Source: Acidobacteriota bacterium | Lineage (GTDB): Bacteria > Acidobacteriota > Vicinamibacteria > Vicinamibacterales > UBA823 | Direction: 5' to 3' | Assembly: GCA_002730525.1 (NCBI GenBank) | Contig: PCAK01000040.1 | Span: 124,001-188,000 of the forward strand | Length of the DNA: 64,000 nt | Shown: piece by piece, positions 34,030 to 44,648 of the stretch | How the letters are laid out: each line of letters starts with the position of its first letter | Numbering within the stretch: the stretch's first letter is position 1 | The notes under the pieces: generated by a model | What the model saw: only the letters and a program-made list of their open reading frames with translations | What the model was told of the DNA's origin: nothing | Databases searched by the model: none | Translations under genes and position numbers: made by a program

Positions 34030-35094
34030 CTATCGCGCGCCGTCGGACGTGTTCGACCAGGTGAGGCGCGCCAGCACCTCGCCCTTGTCGCGCGTGAGCT
34101 TCAGGCGGATCCGGTGATCGCCGGGTCCGAGATCGGGTTTCTCCAGAAATAGGACGTAATGGCCGGCCAGCGCACCTTCGAGCTGGTTCAGGGCCCGCTC
34201 GGTGAAGATGTGCGTCCGCGCGAAGAACCCGCCGGTTTCGTCCGATACGGTCTGGAGTCCCACCTCCAGCGCATGACCGTCGGCGTTCGTGAGGTCCAGC
34301 GAGAAGACCGACGCCCGCGCCGCCTGCAGCGCCAGGCTCGTTTCCCGAAAGCGGTTGTTCAGGATCACGTTGAAGTTCCGGGTCATGTAGCCGAACCCAT
34401 GTCCGACGAGGACGATCGACTTCGAGCCCGGCAGCGGTTCGAGCGCGTCGCCGACCAGCCGCAGCGCTTTCTCGATGGCGTAGGTCTGTCGCGCCTCGGC
34501 TGGGTCGAGATGCGCCAGCAGCGACGGCGCCGAGGTCGCCTGCACCGGGCCAGGGCTTCGGAACAGCACGTCCTGCTCGAGGACGGTGTCGATGTCGTCG
34601 AAGTCGTTCGTGAAGTCCCTCCAGATCTTGAGGTAGGTGTCGAACGACAGCACGGCGACGCGGTCGTCGGGCGTGAAGGTATCCAGGAAGCCGCGGACCT
34701 CGGCGAGCATCCGGATCAGGCCTCGGATTCGGCCCCGCTCCATGTCCTTCTGGAACAACAGTACGACGAGGCGGCCCTGCGGCAGAGGAGTGGCCGCCGT
34801 CGAGGCGGCTGTGAGGAGTTCGTCGTCGGAGATCCGGACCCCGGAGACCCACGCGGCGGAATCGACGGGCGCCGGCTCACCGCCGATTTCGACGTCGAAA
34901 TCGGCGGCCTCGAGGCCGAGCACGGGCTGGCCGGCGTCATCGACCACCCGGGCATCGATCAGGATCCGTGCGACATCTGCCCGATCGGTGAACTGCGGTT
35001 GCGACGGCTGTAGCCCCGCGGCCACGCCCAGCAACAGCGGCGCGACAGACGCCGCCGCGAAGATCCGGCGAACGACGCTCCGGTATGGACGCAT
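34030..35094 (-). CDS. VWFA-related protein of the acidobacterial type
   Basis: A 354-residue exported protein with a von Willebrand factor A-like domain. After a signal peptide (to about residue 28) comes VARILIDARVVDDAGQPVLGLEAADFDVEIGGEPAPV, the leading strand and DxxG-type linker common to the VWFA-related group found in large numbers in Acidobacteria. It is followed by a Rossmann-like core (RLVVLLFQKDMERGRI, DDRVAVLSFDTYLKIW, SKSIVLVGHGFG) and a beta-sandwich end. The metal-ion-dependent adhesion DxSxS motif is not intact. Function unknown; the family is presumed to bind proteins at the cell surface. It is the strongest taxonomic hint in the window. Confidence 0.8.
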   Translation of the reverse strand: MRPYRSVVRRIFAAASVAPLLLGVAAGLQPSQPQFTDRADVARILIDARVVDDAGQPVLGLEAADFDVEIGGEPAPVDSAAWVSGVRISDDELLTAASTAATPLPQGRLVVLLFQKDMERGRIRGLIRMLAEVRGFLDTFTPDDRVAVLSFDTYLKIWRDFTNDFDDIDTVLEQDVLFRSPGPVQATSAPSLLAHLDPAEARQTYAIEKALRLVGDALEPLPGSKSIVLVGHGFGYMTRNFNVILNNRFRETSLALQAARASVFSLDLTNADGHALEVGLQTVSDETGGFFARTHIFTERALNQLEGALAGHYVLFLEKPDLGPGDHRIRLKLTRDKGEVLARLTWSNTSDGAR

Positions 35095-35131
35095 CGCGTG
35101 AGGCCGCGGCGGAGTGCGCGGGCCGCTCGAG

Positions 35132-36145
35132 CTACGGCTGACCCTGTTCTTCCGTGTACGGAATCGGGTCGGACTTCAGGAATGGGACCAGTTCGGCGTG
35201 GAACCGATCGGCCGCCTCGAGATGCGGCAGGTGCCCCACGTTGTCGATCAGGATCAGTTGGCCGTTCGGGACGGTATCAGCCACGTTCTTTGCCAGGCCG
35301 GCGTACTCGGGCCCGTCCTCCCGGCCGCCGATGACCAGCGTCTTGGCCTTGATGTGCGGCCAGTCGTAGACGACCGGGTCGGCGTAGAGGAGCCCCGACG
35401 TCAGGCTGCGCATCGCTGCGTATTGCGGATAGGCGCCGCTCTGGGTCCAGCCCCAGTGCAGCTTGATGAAGTACTCGTAGTCGTCCGACCAGGTGACGAA
35501 GTACCGCTCGAAGCCGCGACGGATCGACTCGTAGGTGCGGGTCTCGTTACCCCGATACGGATCCTCGGGATTACTCCAGCGGCGCTGAAGGCGCGCGTCG
35601 GTCAGGCCGATCTGGTTCACCATCACAGCGTGCGTCGTCATCTCCGGATACTGGGAGGCGAAGCGCGACGTTACCATGCCGCCCATCGAGTGGCCGACGA
35701 TCGCCGCCTCGGCGATTCCCTTCTCGTCGAGCAGCATCTTCACGTGCAGCGCCTGGTCGTTGAGCGTGTACGGGACGATCGGCTTCGACGATCGGCCCCA
35801 GCCGATCCTGTCGGTGGCGAGTACCCGGAAGCCCTCGTTCCGCAGCACTTCGATCGTGCCCTTCCAGTACTCGGCGAAGAAGTTCCCGCCGTGGAGCAAG
35901 ACGACACTGCGGCCGTTCGCGACGCCAATCGGCGCGACGTCCATGTAGGCCATCCTGACGTCCTGGCCGTACAGCGTGAACTCGAGGTACGACACCGGAT
36001 GTGGATAGGGCAGGTCTTCCAGGTTGATGCTTCGGGGGCCATAGTCGGCGGGCGCCTGGCGCTGCGCCAGCGCCGGCGCGGCGGTGACAGCCAGGATCAC
36101 CAGAACCGCGAGAAGCTGGATGTGCGAGCGTTTGATGAAGCTCAT
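35132..36145 (-). CDS. Secreted alpha/beta hydrolase
   Basis: A 337-residue exported alpha/beta-hydrolase-fold enzyme. The signal peptide (to about residue 28, APALAQ) supports the start at 36145, which has GGGAGGGAC upstream. VVLLHGGNF is the oxyanion strand, S153 in VGHSMGG the nucleophile, with Asp in GGREDG and His in VGHLPHLE completing the triad. It resembles epoxide hydrolase/haloperoxidase-like esterases; the substrate is unknown. The rifampicin-phosphotransferase-like gene ends 22 nt upstream on the same strand and the VWFA gene begins 37 nt downstream, so the three may be one transcript. Confidence 0.85.
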   Translation of the reverse strand: MSFIKRSHIQLLAVLVILAVTAAPALAQRQAPADYGPRSINLEDLPYPHPVSYLEFTLYGQDVRMAYMDVAPIGVANGRSVVLLHGGNFFAEYWKGTIEVLRNEGFRVLATDRIGWGRSSKPIVPYTLNDQALHVKMLLDEKGIAEAAIVGHSMGGMVTSRFASQYPEMTTHAVMVNQIGLTDARLQRRWSNPEDPYRGNETRTYESIRRGFERYFVTWSDDYEYFIKLHWGWTQSGAYPQYAAMRSLTSGLLYADPVVYDWPHIKAKTLVIGGREDGPEYAGLAKNVADTVPNGQLILIDNVGHLPHLEAADRFHAELVPFLKSDPIPYTEEQGQP

Positions 36146-36167
36146 CTGTCCCTCCCGGAGACCGCCA

Positions 36168-38864
36168 TCATACGTCAGGATCGGCTGGCGGCGACTTGGG
36201 TGACTGCGCCTCCAGAACAACGCGCCCGCTCGATCCGTCCACGCGCACGCGCTGGCCGGTCGTGAGTCGCGTCGTGGCCTCGTGAACGCCGACGACGGCG
36301 GGTATGCCGTACTCCCGCGCCACGACCGCGCCGTGGGTCATGAGACCGCCAACCTCCATGATCAGCCCGCCGGCGGCCAGAAAGAGCGGCGTCCAGCCTG
36401 GGTCAGTCGCTCGGCAGACCAGGATCTCGCCGGGTGCCAGATCGGCGTGGTGTGGATCGAGGACCACCCTGACAGTGCCCTCGACGACGCCGGGCGAGAC
36501 CGGGCTGCCGACGAATGCGCCGTCATCGTCCGGGGCGCGGAGGCCGTCGTAGATCGCCCGCCCGTCACCGAACATCAGGCGCGGGATCTGCTTCCGATGC
36601 CGCTCTCGGTCGTAGGCTGCCCGCCGCGCGGCGACGAGCACTTGCCAGTCGCGGCCGTCGCCCGCGGCCAGCGCCCGTAGCTCGGCCGGATCCAGGAAGA
36701 AGACGTCGTCGGCGTGCCGGAGGCGGCCGCCGTCCACCAGATCCCGCCCGCTGGCGAGCAGCGCTTCCCGCAGCAGGCCGAAGATCCGGATCACGTAAAA
36801 CTTCGGGCTCTCGCGCAGGCCGGCCAGGGCCCGCACGCGCCGGCCGAGCCACCGCACAAGGCGGCGTTTGAGCCAGCCCCCGCGTGACGCGCCGGCGGCA
36901 TCGGCGAGGCGGGCGAGCGCGTCCCTCGCCGCCGACGCGCCGCGGGCGAAGACTTGCTCGGGCGCCTGCGCCGGGTCCTTGATCGCTAGGTAGCTGCGGA
37001 GCACCTGCATGATCGCTGTCGGATCCTCGCGCCACCGCGCGCGCCCCAGGTCGATCTCCCCCACGCCGCGCATCCCGTAACGATCGAGGAAATCGCCGAT
37101 TACACGCTGGGCGCCCGGCGGCAACGTGCCTGCTCGATAGTCGGATGCGAGCGTGGACGCGGCGGCGCCGGCGAAGCGAGTCGCGGTTCCCGGTTCATTC
37201 TTGAGCGTGCAGGCGGTCTGCCACAGCTCGAGGTCCATCTCGGTCGTCACGTTGTGGGGCAGGCCGCGGGTCACTTCGAGAGCATCCGGCGCGTCGGGTA
37301 GCCCGGCGGCCAGGATCCGCATCGCGTTCAGCGACCCGAGGCCGGTGGAGACGCGTGGCCCGAACGTCGTGATGACGCAGGGGGGGAGCGTAGCCAGCGT
37401 CGCCTCGAGCAACGTCGCCCGCTCGACCGTGGTGGCTGCGGCGGCGACTCGCTGTCGAACTTCCTGGAGCGACCGGTCGACCTCCCGATGCAACCTCGCT
37501 CGGCTGGCCTCCGGTCGCAGCAGGGTCCAGACGATGCGCGGCACGACCCGGAGCCCCAACCGCGCGAACCGCGGCGCCGCGCGCCACGGCGTGGCGGTTC
37601 GGGGTGGCGGCTGGGCGCGCGCGTGCGCGGCTTCGAGAGCCTGAGCGGTGGCCGGTTCGATGATCTCCAGCACTCGCGGGAATAGACGCGCGCCCACGGG
37701 GTGGGCCAGGAGCGGCGAGACGTCGATGAACAGTCGTTCGCCGGCCGTCCGCACCGCCGGCTGCGTGTCCGGTGTGTAGGTGAACCCGAAGAGCGCCGCC
37801 GCGCCCGCCGCCAGACCCTGGATCGCGTAGCGACCGAGGGGCGTCATCGGATCGAGCATCCCCTGGACCGCGCCGAACGAGAACAGCACCCGCGTCGGGT
37901 CGGGCGGCAGGCCGTCGGGCAGCGGAAACAGCGACGTGATTGGCCTCGACTGCACGATGAAGAGTTGCTTGCCATCCCACGCCCACTCGATGTCCTGTGG
38001 TTCCCCGAACGAGGCGGCCACCCGCCTGCCCAGCGTCGCCACCCGCTCGATGACGGCGTCCGGAATCGCTTGTCGGCCCGACTGGTCCGCCTCGCGCGTC
38101 TCGGTGCCCCCGCCGGCGCGGGCCCGGATCGAAACCGCCTTGGCGCCGAGCGTCTTGTCGATCCCGCCGTCCGCGGTGACGACGTAGTGGTCGGGTTCGA
38201 TCTGTCCCGAGACGAGCGCCTCGCCCAGGCCCAGTCCGGCGTCGATCGTGACCTCGGTCCGAGCGCCGGAGAGTGGGTTCGCCGTGAACAGGACCCCGGC
38301 GGCCTCGGCGTCGACCATGCGCTGGACGACGACGGCGATCGACACGGCGTCCGACGCGATTCCGTGGCGCGCGCGATAGCTGATCGCCCGGGCGGTCCAG
38401 AGACTGCTCCAGCAGTTGACGACCGCCTCGTGAAGGGCATCGGTGCCGACGACGTTCAGGTAGCTCTCCTGCTGACCTGCGAACGACATCCCCGGCAGGT
38501 CTTCCGCGGTCGCTGACGATCGAACCGCCACCGGTGGCGTGCCGAGCCGCGCGTAGGCGGCGTCCAGTGAGGTGACGGTCGCTTCGGGCATGGCGCAAGC
38601 GCCGAAGCGGCGGCGGATGGTGGCGGATGCCTCAGCCAGAGCTTCGAGATCATCAGCGGCGACGCCGTCGGTGGCCCCGGCAATGACGTGCGCCAGGTCG
38701 TTTCGATCGGTGACGTCGGTATAGGCCGTCGTCGTGAGGACGAAGCCCGGCGGTACCGCGAACCCGGCCCGCGCGAGCCGCGCCAGATTGGCACCCTTTC
38801 CGCCGGAGTCTGCGAGGGTACCGGCGGCGTCGAGTGGCAGGACGAGTGACGGCGTGGCGCCCAT
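36168..38864 (-). CDS. PEP-synthase-like dikinase of the rifampicin phosphotransferase type
   Basis: An 898-residue cytoplasmic protein. Domain order: ATP-grasp (PPDK/PEP-synthase N-terminal) domain, residues about 1-310 (GGKGANLARLARAGFAVPPG, VRSSATAEDLPGMSFAGQQESYLNV, QDIEWAW then LFIVQSRPI); a long helical middle region (about 320-770); and a swivelling phosphohistidine domain with H844 in GGLMTHGAVVAREYGIP. The PEP/pyruvate-binding barrel that ends true PEP synthases is absent, and length and order match rifampicin phosphotransferases (ATP, RIF-binding and His domains). It would use ATP to phosphorylate a small molecule, with beta-phosphate transfer through His. Rifamycin is one possibility only. 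TAGACT ends 6 nt before the ATG. Confidence 0.8.
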   Translation of the reverse strand: MGATPSLVLPLDAAGTLADSGGKGANLARLARAGFAVPPGFVLTTTAYTDVTDRNDLAHVIAGATDGVAADDLEALAEASATIRRRFGACAMPEATVTSLDAAYARLGTPPVAVRSSATAEDLPGMSFAGQQESYLNVVGTDALHEAVVNCWSSLWTARAISYRARHGIASDAVSIAVVVQRMVDAEAAGVLFTANPLSGARTEVTIDAGLGLGEALVSGQIEPDHYVVTADGGIDKTLGAKAVSIRARAGGGTETREADQSGRQAIPDAVIERVATLGRRVAASFGEPQDIEWAWDGKQLFIVQSRPITSLFPLPDGLPPDPTRVLFSFGAVQGMLDPMTPLGRYAIQGLAAGAAALFGFTYTPDTQPAVRTAGERLFIDVSPLLAHPVGARLFPRVLEIIEPATAQALEAAHARAQPPPRTATPWRAAPRFARLGLRVVPRIVWTLLRPEASRARLHREVDRSLQEVRQRVAAAATTVERATLLEATLATLPPCVITTFGPRVSTGLGSLNAMRILAAGLPDAPDALEVTRGLPHNVTTEMDLELWQTACTLKNEPGTATRFAGAAASTLASDYRAGTLPPGAQRVIGDFLDRYGMRGVGEIDLGRARWREDPTAIMQVLRSYLAIKDPAQAPEQVFARGASAARDALARLADAAGASRGGWLKRRLVRWLGRRVRALAGLRESPKFYVIRIFGLLREALLASGRDLVDGGRLRHADDVFFLDPAELRALAAGDGRDWQVLVAARRAAYDRERHRKQIPRLMFGDGRAIYDGLRAPDDDGAFVGSPVSPGVVEGTVRVVLDPHHADLAPGEILVCRATDPGWTPLFLAAGGLIMEVGGLMTHGAVVAREYGIPAVVGVHEATTRLTTGQRVRVDGSSGRVVLEAQSPKSPPADPDV

Positions 38865-38914
38865 AGAGAGAGTCTAGCTGATACCCACGTCCGGGTTTAC
38901 ACTGGTACCCCACG
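38865..38914. promoter_or_regulatory. Divergent promoter region with two leaderless-type boxes
   Basis: On the minus strand TAGACT (38876-38871) is followed by CTCTCT and the ATG of the dikinase-like gene. On the plus strand TACACT (38898-38903) ends 11 nt before the M48 ATG. Neither gene has a Shine-Dalgarno sequence. The arrangement mirrors the apaG/aat region. Confidence 0.5.
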
Positions 38915-40261
38915 ATGCGTCATCGACCGTTGATGCTCACCGCCGTCCTGCTGGCCGTTCCCGGCTTGGCGACGGCGCAGACCGTCATCGAGCCGCCCGA
39001 GACCAAGTACTCGATCGAAGAGGACGTCGCGATCGGCGAGGAGGCAGCCGAGCAGGTTCGGCAGCAGCTGCCTGCGTTCGAGAACGACGCGGTCGAGTAC
39101 TACGTGACCCGACTCGGCGAGCGCCTCGTGGAGGCCATCCCCTCCGAGTTCATGCATCCGGAGTTCGCCTACACCTTCGAGGTCGTCGACGAGGACGGGA
39201 TCAACGCGTTCGCGCTGCCGGGTGGTCCGATGTTCCTGCATCGGGGGATGCTCGAGGCGGCGCTGACCGAGGGCGGCATCGCGGGCGTGATGGCACACGA
39301 GATCAGCCATGTGGCGCTCAGGCACGGCACGGCGCAGGCGACGCGGGGGGAGAAATTCCAGTGGGGCGCACTCGCGGGTACGATCGCCGGCGCCGTCATC
39401 GGTGGTACTGCCGGGCGGGCGGTCATGGAAGGGACGAGCTTCGGTCTGGGCGCGTTCTTTCTGAAGTACGGCCGTGAGTTCGAGAAGCAGGCCGACCTGC
39501 TCGGCGCGCGGGTCATGGCCAGCGCCGGCTACGACCCGCGCGAACTGGCGACGATGTTCGAACTGATCGAGCAGCAGAACCGGAGCGGTGCGCCCGAGTG
39601 GCTCAGCTCGCACCCGAACCCGGGCAACCGGTCGGAGTACATCGCGGTCGAAGCCGAGCTGCTGACGATCGACGATCCGGTCACCGACACCCGCGAGTTC
39701 GAGCGGATCCAGGCGTCGCTCAACGGCGAGGCGGTACCGATCACGGCGGAAGGTGCCGTAAGCGGCACGCGCCCGGAGCGGCCCGACACCGACACGCAGT
39801 ACTACGAGGTGGCAGGTGTGTACGCGGTCGACGTTCCGAAGAACTGGATCGAGCTTCCCGGCGCGGAGGCGATCACATTCTCGCCAGAGGATGGGCACAT
39901 TCGGACGCGGAACCAGAGTTCGTTCAGCCACGGCGTGCAGATCGGGATGGCCGAGCGCGCCGGCGGTAACCTCGCGCAGGTCCATGCGGCGTTCAGCGAG
40001 TCGCTGACGGCGGGGAATCCCCAGATGCAGGCCACCGGCGGCGCGGCGCAGCAGTACCTCGCCGGGCGCCGCGCCTACCTCACGATCTTCACAAACTTCT
40101 CGGAGGCCACGGGCTGGCAGGAGACCGTCATGATCTCGACGACGATTCTGCCCGACGGCCGCTTGCTCTACCTGATCGCCGTGTCACCCGAAGACGAGTA
40201 CGCCGACTACGCCCAGACCTTCGGCGAGCTCACCCGCTCCGTGCGGCTGCTGCCTAAGTGA
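38915..40261 (+). CDS. M48-family zinc metalloprotease, BepA/LoiP-like
   Basis: A 448-residue exported metalloprotease. Signal peptide to about residue 22 (LATAQ); catalytic H128-E129-x-x-H132 in MAHEISHVALRHG; third ligand Glu in REFEKQADLLGARVM. WLSSHPNPGNRSEYI is the segment seen in periplasmic M48 proteins that check outer-membrane assembly. A C-terminal domain of about 140 residues (YYEVAGVYAVDVPKNWIELPG onward) follows. No repeats of the TPR type are apparent, unlike BepA. It likely degrades misfolded envelope proteins. It is divergent from the dikinase-like gene. Confidence 0.9.
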   Translation: MRHRPLMLTAVLLAVPGLATAQTVIEPPETKYSIEEDVAIGEEAAEQVRQQLPAFENDAVEYYVTRLGERLVEAIPSEFMHPEFAYTFEVVDEDGINAFALPGGPMFLHRGMLEAALTEGGIAGVMAHEISHVALRHGTAQATRGEKFQWGALAGTIAGAVIGGTAGRAVMEGTSFGLGAFFLKYGREFEKQADLLGARVMASAGYDPRELATMFELIEQQNRSGAPEWLSSHPNPGNRSEYIAVEAELLTIDDPVTDTREFERIQASLNGEAVPITAEGAVSGTRPERPDTDTQYYEVAGVYAVDVPKNWIELPGAEAITFSPEDGHIRTRNQSSFSHGVQIGMAERAGGNLAQVHAAFSESLTAGNPQMQATGGAAQQYLAGRRAYLTIFTNFSEATGWQETVMISTTILPDGRLLYLIAVSPEDEYADYAQTFGELTRSVRLLPK

Positions 40262-40292
40262 TTTCAGGTCCACCTTGCCCTGGAGGTACGCA

Positions 40293-41962
40293 ATGCGTCG
40301 ATGGCGCTCACACCCAACTCTCGTGATCGCGATACTCACGCTCACCGCGTGTTCATCGGAACGTGACGCCTCGACGTCCTTGGCGCCCGAGGCGGAGATT
40401 CTCGGCAGTGCGAGCTACGACGACCTCACGGCGCTCTTCGACGACTGGCGCGCGTTGGCGGCGCCGGCACTGGCCGACGGCGTGCCGAACTACTCGGCCG
40501 AGGCCATGGCGGCGCAGCACGCCGATCTGGCGATCTATCAGGAACGCCTTGGGACGATCGACCCGAGCGGCTGGCCGGTCGAGCAGCAGGTCGACCACGT
40601 GCTGGTGCGCGCCGAGATGAACGGCCTCGACTTCGACCACCGCGTCCGCCAGCCGTGGGCTCGCGATCCGGGCTTCTACGCGACAGTCTTCGCTTCCCAG
40701 AGCGACGTGCCCGCACACGAGGGGCCGGTCGCCGACGGCTGGATCGACCTGTGGACCTTCGACTATCCGCTGGATGCCGGTGACGCGGCACGGCTCTCCG
40801 CCCGGCTCAGGACGGTCGCGCCGCTCCTGCAGCAAGCGCAATCGAACCTGGTCGGTAACGCGCGCGACCTCTGGATCGGCGGGATCCGCTCGATGCAGGG
40901 GCAGGTGTCGACGCTCGAGACGCTCGCCGAGCGTGTGGCGGGCACGAGCGACGGTCTCGATGACGCGATCGGCCAAGCCCGTGAAGCGACGGTGCAGTTC
41001 GGCTTCTGGCTCGACCGCGAACTGGCGTCCAAGCGTGGGCCGTCCGGGGTCGGGAAGGACGAGTACACCTGGTACCTGCAAAACGTCCACCTCGTGCCGT
41101 ACACCTGGGCCGATGAAGTGGCGATCATGCGTCACGAGCTGACGCGGTCGCACGCCACGCTGCGGCTGTTGGAGCACCGGAATCGCGACCTGCCGCCCTT
41201 GCCGGTCATCGCCTCGGTCGGCGAGTACGACCGGCGAGTCAACGCCTCGGTCGACGAGTTCGTCGGGTTCCTCGACGAGGAGGAGATCATTACGGTCCGC
41301 GGCTACATGGCGCCCGCACTGCGCGCGAAGATCGGCAGCTTCTCGCCCGCGCCGGCCGAGGGCCCCCGCGGCTTCTTCAGCGAGGTCTCGTACCGCGATC
41401 CGGTGGCGATGCGGACGCACAGCTTCCACTGGGCCGAGCTGGCCCGGATGGAGCTTGAGCCGCACCCGAGCCCGATCCGTCGCGTGCCGTCGCTCTTCAA
41501 CATCTTCGATCAGCGGTCCGAGGGCCTGGCTACCGGGATGGAAGAGTGGACGATGCATGCGGGCCTGTTCGACGCGCGACCGCGCGGCCGGGAAATCATC
41601 CAGATCATGCTGGCGCAGCGCGCGGCGCGCGCGCTCGGCGGCTTGATGATGCACGGTCTGGAGTACTCGATCGAGGAGGCTGCGGAGTTCGCCTCCCGAT
41701 GGACGCCGCGTGGCTGGATGCCGGCCGACAGCAACACCGTCATGGGCGAACAGCATCTCTATCTGTCGCAACCCGGCTACGGCACCAGCTACATCATGGG
41801 GAAGATCGAGATCGAGAAACTGCTGGCCGAGCGCGCCCTCGACCTGGGCGACGAGTTCTCGATCCGCGGCTTCATGGACGAGCTGAGTGCGGCCGGCGTG
41901 ATCCCGGTGTCGTTGCTTCGGTGGCAGTTGACCGGCGACGACGGCGAGATCCGCCGGATGCT

Positions 41963-41984
<22 letters not shown>
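40293..41984 (+). CDS. DUF885-family lipoprotein
   Basis: A 563-residue predicted lipoprotein (lipobox LTLTAC) of the DUF885 family, whose members are suspected zinc-dependent peptidases or hydrolases with a largely helical fold. Family features include LWTFDYPLD, DEYTWYLQNVHLVPYTWADEVAIM and the C-terminal YLSQPGYGTSYIMGKIEIEKL helix. The start follows GGAGG at 40282 and has proper spacing. No classical HExxH is present. Its last 22 nt overlap the end of the sulfatase gene on the other strand. Located 32 nt after the M48 protease, it may share its transcript. Confidence 0.8.
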
Positions 41985-43381
<1,397 letters not shown>

Positions 43382-43418
43382 TCCCACCTCGACGACGTGA
43401 GAGTGTTTCGTGAACGAT

Positions 43419-43433
43419 CCGCCGCTGCGGCGG
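43419..43433. repeat. Short hairpin between the MacAB-like operon and the sulfatase
   Basis: CCGCCG and CGGCGG form a perfect 6-bp stem with a CTG loop. It lies downstream of the last permease gene and upstream of the sulfatase on the same strand. It could end the ABC operon, though no U-tract follows. Confidence 0.35.
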
Positions 43434-43445
43434 AGGGAGTTCGAA

Positions 43446-44636
43446 CTACAGTTCCCGCAGCGCGGTCACGACCGGTAGGCGCGCCGCCCGGAACGCGGGC
43501 AACAGCCCGCCGAGCAGCCCCATCACCAGCGCGTACGTGATCCCCTGGATCAGGAGCGATGGGGTGACGGCGAACGCGAAGGCAACCTGGCTGAAGGTCT
43601 GCCAGTTCATCGTCGCGGTCTGGTAGCCGTTGAACCCAACGTAGGCGAGCACGCCGCCGATCGCGCCGCCGGCCAGGCTGAGCAGAGCGGCCTCGGCCAT
43701 TACCGAGATCAGCACCGGTCCGCGGCTGAACCCCAGCGCCCGAAGTGTGGCGATCTCGCGCGTCCTTCCCGCGACGGCCGTGTACATCGTGTTGATGGCG
43801 CCGAAGACAGCACCGATGCCCATCAGGCCCGCGATCCCGAAGCCGATCGTCGTGATGATCGCGTTGAGCGTCCGCGACTGTGCGGCGTAGTACTCGTCCT
43901 GACGGATCACGTCGACGTTCAGGCGCGGGTCGGTCGTCAGCGCGTCCTTGAACGTGTCGAAGGCCTCCTCCGATTCGAGTCGAGCGTAGACCGCCTGAAA
44001 ACTGCTTCCGCGGCGGTAGGCCGGCTGCAGGACGCCCGCATCACACCAGATCTCCGATTCGGCGATCGTGCCGTCGGCCTCGAAGATGCCGACGACGGTC
44101 CAGGTGTTGTCGCCCCAACGCATCTCGGTGCCGACCTCGAGCCCCGCGAACTGGCCGGCCGCGCTGCGACCCGCGATGATCTCGTTCCGGCCCCACTCGA
44201 ACGTCCGGCCCTCGACGATCTGGACGTTCTCTCGGACGCCGAACGCGGCCTCCTGCACGCCGCGCAGCGGCACGTTGGCGTCGGTGCCGGTCGTCCGCTT
44301 CGGGATGTTGATGATGACGAACAGCTCGGCCGACGCCAGCGCCGCGCCGTTCTGACGCCTAACTCCTGGAGCGTCGGCGATGATCCGCGTCTGGTCGAGT
44401 GAGAGGCCGCTCGTCATCTCGCTGTCGCTGCCCGCGCGCATCACGAGCGCGGTTTCGGGCGACCCCGCGTCGGTCAGGACCGCACGGAACCCCGCCGCGA
44501 TCGACAGGACGGCGACGAAGACGATCACGACACCGGCAATGCCGACGACCGCGACAGCCGACGACCCGGCCCGTGCGCCGATGTTGCGCAGGTTCAGCGC
44601 GGTCACCGCACCGATCTGGATGAACCAGTTCAGCAT
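43446..44636 (-). CDS. ABC transporter permease, MacB/FtsX type (second permease)
   Basis: A 396-residue inner-membrane permease. One N-terminal membrane segment, a periplasmic MacB-type domain of about 220 residues, then three C-terminal membrane segments in the FtsX arrangement, including MYTAVAGRTREIATLRALGFSR, the coupling-helix region that contacts the ATPase. It ends LPVVTALREL, a typical tail for this family. It lies 12 nt downstream of the first permease, with which it probably forms a heterodimer. The machine drives substrates through the adaptor rather than pumping across the inner membrane. Confidence 0.88.
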   Translation of the reverse strand: MLNWFIQIGAVTALNLRNIGARAGSSAVAVVGIAGVVIVFVAVLSIAAGFRAVLTDAGSPETALVMRAGSDSEMTSGLSLDQTRIIADAPGVRRQNGAALASAELFVIINIPKRTTGTDANVPLRGVQEAAFGVRENVQIVEGRTFEWGRNEIIAGRSAAGQFAGLEVGTEMRWGDNTWTVVGIFEADGTIAESEIWCDAGVLQPAYRRGSSFQAVYARLESEEAFDTFKDALTTDPRLNVDVIRQDEYYAAQSRTLNAIITTIGFGIAGLMGIGAVFGAINTMYTAVAGRTREIATLRALGFSRGPVLISVMAEAALLSLAGGAIGGVLAYVGFNGYQTATMNWQTFSQVAFAFAVTPSLLIQGITYALVMGLLGGLLPAFRAARLPVVTALREL

Positions 44637-44648
44637 CGAAGGGTCGCC

